Shown here piece after piece: positions 14,183-19,773 of a stretch of DNA of 19,773 nucleotides (position 1 is the stretch's first letter; each line of letters opens with the position of its first letter). A program made the position numbers and the translations under genes. The stretch is from Spirochaetota bacterium. Lineage in GTDB: Bacteria > Spirochaetota > Spirochaetia > Treponematales > Breznakiellaceae. The notes beneath the pieces were generated by a model. It was not told where the DNA came from, did no database searches, and was given only the letters and a program-made list of their open reading frames with translations. The stretch is from contig JAEXTK010000181.1 in the NCBI GenBank assembly GCA_023406985.1, positions 1-19,773 on the forward strand. Direction: 5' to 3'.

Positions 14183-15958
14183 CTAGAGGTCCAACGACTG
14201 CCCGCGGACCTTTTCGTCGGCATAGGCGATGAAGTCTTCGACGCCCATCGCCGGGAGCTGCCTCCCGTCCCGCAGCCGCACGGATACCGTCCCGTCTTCC
14301 TGTTCTTTCTTGCCCACGATCGCCATGTACGGAATCTTCCGGTTCTGGCAATCCCGTATCCGCGCGTTCAGGCGGCCCTCGGCGAGTTCGACTGAGACGC
14401 GGAGATCGCGGGCGCGGAGCGCATCGGCCACCCGCTTCGCGTAGTCGTCGTAGTCGCCCGCGACGGGAATGACGGCCACCTGCTCCGGCGCGAGCCAGAC
14501 GGGGAAGGCGCCGCCGTAGTGCTCCACGAGCACGCCGAAGAAGCGCTCCAAGGAGCCGAGGAGGGCGCGGTGCACCATGTACGGCCGCTTCCGCCCCCCG
14601 TCAGCGTCCACATAGGTCATGTCGAAGCGCTCGGGCAGGGTGAAGTCGAACTGGATGGTCGACATCTGCCACTCGCGAGCGAGGGCGTCGGTGACCTTGA
14701 GGTCGATCTTGGGACCGTAGAAGGCGCCGCCGCCCTCGTCCACCTCGTACGCGAGGGACTCCGCGTCGATCGCTTTCCGGAGGGAAGCTTGAGCCGCCTC
14801 CCAACGCTCGCCCTCCCCCACCGCGTCGGCCGGCCGCGTCGCGAGGTACGCGGTGATATCGGTGAAGCCGAAGGTCCGCCACATGCGCAGGCTGAACCGA
14901 AGGGCCTCCAGGATCTCCCCCTCGACCTGCTCCGGCGTGCAGATGATGTGCGCGTCGTCCTGGGTGAACCCGCGGACGCGCAGGGAGCCGTGGAGGGAGC
15001 CCGACTTCTCGTACCGGTACACGGTGCCGAGTTCCGCCCAGCGGAGCGGCAGGTCGCGGTAGCTCCGCCCCTTCGACTTGTAGATGAGGATGTGGAAGGG
15101 GCAGTTCATCGGCTTGAGGTAATAGTCCTGAGCGTCGATCTGCATCGGGGCGTACATATTTTCCCGATAGAAGCCGAGGTGCCCGGACGTCTCCCAGAGC
15201 CAGGCCTTGCCGATATGGGGCGTGAAGAGTATCTCGTACCCGCTGCGATAGTGGGCCGCGCGCCAATAGTTTTCGATGGCGACCCGCACGCGGCCGCCGT
15301 TCGGGTGCCAGTAGACCAGGCCGGGTCCCGCGTCCTCGTGGAAGGAGAAGAGATCGAGGTCGGCGCCGAGCCGGCGGTGGTCCCGCTTTTCCGCCTCTTC
15401 CAGGAAGGCCAGGTGCGCCGCGAGCTCTTCCGCGGTCTCCCAGGCCGTGCCGTAGATCCGCGTCAGCATGGGGCGATTCTCGTCGCCCCGCCAGTAGGCT
15501 CCGGCCACGGCCGTGAGACGGAAGGCGTCGCGATCGATCTTCCCTTCATGGCTCGCGCCGCCTTCGGAAGCGGGGACCGACAACAAGGCGCCGCCGTCCG
15601 CGTCCGTCAGGACGCGGAGCGCGACCTCGGCCTCCGCGGCGCGGCCTTCGATGAGCTCGAGCTCGTAGGGTTCGTCGGCGAAGCGCCTCCGCGCCTCTTC
15701 CGCGGTGACGACGACCGAGGAGCAGCCGCGGCCCTCATCGATCGCGCGCCGCATCTCCGCCTCGATCGCGGGGAGGTCGTCGGTAGTCAAAGGGCGGGGG
15801 AGCGCGAAATCGGAATAGAACCCGTTCTCGATCGAAGATCCTGAAGCGATCTTCGTCCCGGGATAGAGCCGCGTGACGGCCTCGGCCAGCACGAGGCCGG
15901 CCGAACGCCGCATCGCCGCGAGGCGATCGCCCCGCTCCTCATCCGCACGCTTTGACAT
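14183..15958 (-). CDS. Second threonyl-tRNA synthetase, editing site lost
   Basis: A 591-residue class II synthetase that attaches Thr to tRNA-Thr. Catalytic motifs are intact: motif 2 region LRWAELGTVYRYEKSGSLHG with RVRGFTQDDAHI, motif 3 MVHRALLGSLERFFG, and zinc ligands Cys286 (MNCPFH), His337 and the His of MVHRA. The anticodon-binding domain (FPVWLAPEQVAVIPV to the C-terminus) is normal. It lacks a TGS domain and starts with the N2 editing fold, but at the positions of the HxxxH site it has Arg18 and Leu22 (RRSAGLVLAEA), and the CRGPH segment is replaced by sequence without Cys, so editing should be dead. Motifs (KPMNCPFHILIYKS, WAELGTVYRYE, DEGGGAFYGPKIDLKV, LPERFDMTYV) resemble the cyanobacterial-type ThrRS class, unlike its neighbour. 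AGGAGGG 5 nt before the ATG. Possible roles: backup, inhibitor-resistant or condition-specific isozyme. Confidence 0.88.
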   Translation of the reverse strand: MSKRADEERGDRLAAMRRSAGLVLAEAVTRLYPGTKIASGSSIENGFYSDFALPRPLTTDDLPAIEAEMRRAIDEGRGCSSVVVTAEEARRRFADEPYELELIEGRAAEAEVALRVLTDADGGALLSVPASEGGASHEGKIDRDAFRLTAVAGAYWRGDENRPMLTRIYGTAWETAEELAAHLAFLEEAEKRDHRRLGADLDLFSFHEDAGPGLVYWHPNGGRVRVAIENYWRAAHYRSGYEILFTPHIGKAWLWETSGHLGFYRENMYAPMQIDAQDYYLKPMNCPFHILIYKSKGRSYRDLPLRWAELGTVYRYEKSGSLHGSLRVRGFTQDDAHIICTPEQVEGEILEALRFSLRMWRTFGFTDITAYLATRPADAVGEGERWEAAQASLRKAIDAESLAYEVDEGGGAFYGPKIDLKVTDALAREWQMSTIQFDFTLPERFDMTYVDADGGRKRPYMVHRALLGSLERFFGVLVEHYGGAFPVWLAPEQVAVIPVAGDYDDYAKRVADALRARDLRVSVELAEGRLNARIRDCQNRKIPYMAIVGKKEQEDGTVSVRLRDGRQLPAMGVEDFIAYADEKVRGQSLDL

Positions 15959-15966
15959 GATGCCCT

Positions 15967-15992
15967 CCTGAGCGGCGCCGGCCCCGCTCAGG
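15967..15992 (-). promoter_or_regulatory. Hairpin abutting the thrS2 ribosome binding site
   Basis: Perfect 9-bp arms CCTGAGCGG / CCGCTCAGG with an 8-nt loop in the 54-nt gap between the two thrS genes. The 3' arm supplies the first AGG of the AGGAGGG Shine-Dalgarno of thrS2, so the folded RNA would partly hide it. No T tract follows, so it is not an intrinsic terminator for thrS1. Confidence 0.6.
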
Positions 15993-16012
15993 ACAGGCGA
16001 CCGCCTATGGTT

Positions 16013-17776
<1,764 letters not shown>

Positions 17777-17838
17777 TCGTCGCTCCTTCCCTCCGCCGGG
17801 ATACCCTGATACGCGGCGGTCCATTGATGAGAACAATG

Positions 17839-17950
17839 AAAAAGGCCTTCGCGCTCGCCGTCCTCTGCGCCGAACGCGGAAGTCGAGTACGGCCGCCGGC
17901 CGCATCGTCTTCTCGCCTTTCCTTGCGCGGGGACGGGAAGCGCGAAGGCC
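17839..17950 (-). terminator. Terminator of the thrS T-box leader
   Basis: On the minus strand GGCCTTCGCGCT (17950-17939) pairs perfectly over 12 bp with AGCGCGAAGGCC (17855-17844), followed directly by TTTTT (17843-17839). The 83-nt loop is itself GC-rich and structured. The 5' arm starts 24 nt after the T-box core, the expected place for a terminator competing with the antiterminator. The large loop is unusual. Confidence 0.7.
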
Positions 17951-18266
17951 CTCCAACGGAGAAAGCCCGCGTCCCGCGGTTCCACCCTGCTTCGCTACCC
18001 CATGACGGGGCGCGCGCTCATCGCCGGTATCGTCGGCATACGTCCCGGAATAGTTGCGTGCCTTCGATCCTCGTGCGGTCGCAGGCAGAAGAACGCGCCA
18101 GCGTTCTTCAGAAAAAGCGCGAAGCGCTTTTCACGTTCCTCCGGGCGGCTCGGGAGTGGTTTTCGTCCGGTCCTTCCGTCGGCGACGCTCTCAGCCGCGG
18201 CCTGGGCCGCGACGTCGCTTCTCTTCTGGCGGGGTGTCCGGCCTACTCGTCTCCGTCTCGGCCTTA
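17839..18266 (-). promoter_or_regulatory. T-box riboswitch, threonine specifier, upstream of thrS
   Basis: The leader reads as a T-box: a cis RNA that binds uncharged tRNA and prevents termination. Seen on the minus strand in order: AGTA near the base of Stem I (18247-18244, in GACGAGTAGG); an AGAGAA bulge-like stretch followed by GCGACG (18218-18213) that pairs with CGTCGC (18187-18182); GCTGAGAG, matching the GNUG-type distal element; the specifier block GAA-A-ACC-A-CTCCC-GAG with ACC (18160-18158), a Thr codon, followed by the usual purine; T-box core AGGGTGGAACCGCG (17988-17975); and a 12-bp terminator with T tract. The UGGA of the core would pair with a tRNA ending UCCA, i.e. discriminator U, as in some bacterial tRNA-Thr. 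I could not resolve a fully convincing antiterminator pairing by eye. This explains the only gene-free stretch longer than 300 bp. Confidence 0.82.
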
Positions 18267-18272
18267 CCCTCT

Positions 18273-18301
18273 ATCATCCGTTTCGCGGCCGTTTCTGTCA
18301 A
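18273..18301 (-). promoter_or_regulatory. Promoter of the T-box/thrS transcript
   Basis: Minus strand: perfect -35 TTGACA (18301-18296) overlapping the kinase stop codon, 17 nt spacer, -10 GATGAT (18278-18273, 4 of 6). Start point expected near 18266, just before the T-box Stem I. Confidence 0.55.
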
Positions 18302-19710
18302 GACGGCGGCGGGGCGTTCTCGGCGCGGCCCGGGCCGGCGGAGCGGCCGACGCCGGCGCCTCCGGCGCGGGGGGTCGCGATCGTGAAGGGGCTGCCCGCG
18401 CCTTTCGTCGAGGCCACCGCGATGCGCCACCCGTGGGAATCCACGACGCCCTTCACCACCGACAGGCCGAGGCCCATCCCTTGCTCGCGCCGGGACGCGG
18501 TGCCGCGGTAAAAAGGATCGAAAATACGGTCCAGGTCCCCGCTCTCTATCCCCGGTCCGTCGTCGGCGATCTCCACGAGCGCCTCGGCGCCCTCCGCGCG
18601 GGCGGTGATACGGATGAGCCCTCCTGAGGCGGTGTACCGGAGGGCGTTGTTTACGAGGTTCTCCAAGGCCCGGAGGGCCAACCGTTCGTCCATCGGCACC
18701 GCGAGATCGGGGGGAAGATCGATGCGGCATTCGAGCCGGCGGCCCAGGAGCTCGGCGTCCAGGCTCGCCCGCTTACCGTAGGCCGAGAGGAAGGCCCCCA
18801 AGGGCACCGGCGCGAGCTTCTTGCGCCATTCCCCCGAATCCACCTTCACGAAACCGATAAGGTCGTCGATCATGAGCTCAAGCTGATCCACCTTGGAACC
18901 GATGATCTCCACCGACTTTTCCAAGGATTCCGGATCCCCGGCCATGCCGTCGCCGATGGCCTCGGCGTAGCCCTTGATCAGCGCGAGCGGGGTTTTCAGA
19001 TCGTGGCTCACCCCCATGATGAAGCGGGCTCTCCGGGTTTCCTCGTCCTTGAGGGCAAGGCGCATCCGGTTGAGGGAGGCGGTGAGGGAGGTGATCTCGT
19101 TGCTGCCTTTCGCGTCCACGGCCACGTCGAGCTCGCCTTCGGCGATGCGGCGCGTGCCCGCCTCCAACACCGTCACCGATCGATAGATGGACCGCGCGAT
19201 GAGCACGGACATGGCCGCGGAGAACGCGAAAAGGGCGGCCAACACGTAGAGCATGAGGCTGAAGAAACGCACGATCGGGGCGGGAGGACCGCCGTTCTGC
19301 AGCCGGTCAAGGCGCATGATGACCAGGGTTTCCTTGTCGTGGAGGAGCACCGGCGAATCGAAGAGGTAGCGATATCGTCCGCTCGTCGAGCGGATCGTCT
19401 GGATAAGGAGAGCGTCGTCCACGACGGTCCCGGTGGCGAGGTCGGTTGTCGTGGAGTAAATCACGCGCCGGTCCTTTCCGATCACGATGAAGTTGAGGTC
19501 CCCTTTGCGTCGCGCGATGAATTCGGATAGTTCTTCCCATTCCGCTCGCTCAAGCATGCCGCCCGACGATTTGGCTATCTCCTCATAATCGGGAACGGGG
19601 TAGGTCTCCTTATCCATCGACCGTTGGATGAAGAAAATACCGGCCGCGGTAAGGATGGGAACGATGACGATACCGCCGACCAAGAAAAAGAATTGCGTCC
19701 GAATCTTCAC
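18298..19710 (-). CDS. Sensor histidine kinase (HAMP, HisKA, HATPase_c)
   Basis: A 470-residue membrane sensor kinase. Order: membrane helix (about 7-29), extracytoplasmic sensor domain (about 31-146), second helix (about 147-171), HAMP linker (172-222), HisKA with SHDLKTP (235-241; His236 is the phospho-acceptor), and the ATPase domain with N box (ENLVNNALRY), G1 (ADDGPGIE), F box (IFDPFYRG) and G2 (GMGLGLSVVKG). The signal is unknown; the sensor part (NFIVIGKDRRVIYST) looks like a small PAS/Cache-type fold. Start is GTG at 19710 in a GTGA overlap with the response regulator gene. The C-terminal 25 residues are Gly/Pro/Ala-rich and probably disordered. It is a classic OmpR/EnvZ-like pair with the upstream gene. 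Confidence 0.93.
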   Translation of the reverse strand: MKIRTQFFFLVGGIVIVPILTAAGIFFIQRSMDKETYPVPDYEEIAKSSGGMLERAEWEELSEFIARRKGDLNFIVIGKDRRVIYSTTTDLATGTVVDDALLIQTIRSTSGRYRYLFDSPVLLHDKETLVIMRLDRLQNGGPPAPIVRFFSLMLYVLAALFAFSAAMSVLIARSIYRSVTVLEAGTRRIAEGELDVAVDAKGSNEITSLTASLNRMRLALKDEETRRARFIMGVSHDLKTPLALIKGYAEAIGDGMAGDPESLEKSVEIIGSKVDQLELMIDDLIGFVKVDSGEWRKKLAPVPLGAFLSAYGKRASLDAELLGRRLECRIDLPPDLAVPMDERLALRALENLVNNALRYTASGGLIRITARAEGAEALVEIADDGPGIESGDLDRIFDPFYRGTASRREQGMGLGLSVVKGVVDSHGWRIAVASTKGAGSPFTIATPRAGGAGVGRSAGPGRAENAPPPS

Positions 19711-19773
19711 GCAGGGACCTCCCCGGTGGCCGTTTGGTTCAACCGGTACCCCATGCCGTGCACCGTCTCCAGG
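19707..19773 (-). CDS. OmpR-family response regulator (partial, only the C-terminus)
   Basis: The last 21 codons plus stop of a gene entering from the right edge, ending at the TGA at 19707. The peptide LETVHGMGYRLNQ matches the final beta-hairpin (wing) of OmpR/PhoB-type DNA-binding domains, where E-T-V-x-G-x-G-Y-R-L is the norm. The stop overlaps the GTG start of the kinase gene, so the pair is translationally coupled. Regulon unknown. Confidence 0.85.
   Translation of the reverse strand, partial: LETVHGMGYRLNQTATGEVPA

Noticed and set aside
15967..15992. thrS2 leader hairpin as a tRNA-Thr anticodon mimic like the E. coli thrS operator
   Set aside because: The 8-nt RNA loop GGCCGGCG contains no NGU threonine anticodon-like triplet.
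17777..17956. N-terminal extension of thrS to an ATG at 17956
   Set aside because: It would run through the T-box terminator region, is Arg-rich, and the ATG at 17776 has AAGGAG and begins directly at the editing domain.

Overview
The window is a 19.8 kb piece of a GC-rich bacterial chromosome with dense, mostly minus-strand coding. The gene content suggests a spirochaete, perhaps a high-GC Treponema/Spirochaeta relative: a MoxR-DUF58-membrane protein-BatA-BatB-BatC-BatD operon, a GTP-type PEP carboxykinase, a threonyl-tRNA synthetase without the N-terminal TGS domain, and lipoproteins with relaxed lipoboxes. This is inference from gene content; there is no rRNA or other phylogenetic marker to fix the phylum.

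Layout. (1) 1-6535, minus: a seven-gene Bat ('aerotolerance') operon starting at a MoxR AAA+ ATPase and ending in batD, which is cut by the left edge. Four of its six junctions are ATGA or GTGA stop/start overlaps. (2) 6609-7907, plus: a fold-type I PLP aminotransferase, divergent from moxR. (3) 7992-8465, minus, and 8530-9789, plus: a small helical protein of unknown function and an orphan solute-binding lipoprotein, divergent from one compact promoter pair. (4) 9863-10258, plus: a 131-residue unknown protein, meeting (5) 10264-12015, minus: a GH13 subfamily 18 sugar phosphorylase. (6) 12218-14047, plus: pckA. (7) 14183-17776, minus: two consecutive but very different threonyl-tRNA synthetase genes. 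(8) 17777-18297: a 521 bp leader in front of the first thrS that reads as a T-box riboswitch with a threonine specifier. (9) 18298-19773, minus: a sensor histidine kinase and the last codons of its OmpR-type response regulator.

The most interesting area is the threonine region. A promoter overlapping the stop codon of the kinase gene starts a leader with T-box Stem I signals, an ACC (Thr) specifier, the T-box core and a 12-bp terminator stem followed by five T. Behind it, thrS1 keeps all editing and catalytic residues. The second gene, thrS2, belongs to a different ThrRS lineage by its motifs, keeps the zinc and catalytic motifs, but has lost both editing-site histidines (to R and L) and the editing cysteine. 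A perfect hairpin abuts its ribosome binding site. T-boxes are known mainly from Firmicutes and a few other phyla, so one here deserves checking.

A second theme is promoter architecture. The divergent regions at 6.55 kb and 8.5 kb hold four sigma-70-like promoters whose -10 (TANNNT) lies only 6 or 7 nt before the ATG with no Shine-Dalgarno, so these genes, including the whole Bat operon, are predicted to start as leaderless mRNAs. In contrast pckA, thrS1 and thrS2 have clear ribosome binding sites and leaders. pckA also has an AT-rich perfect inverted repeat over its -10.
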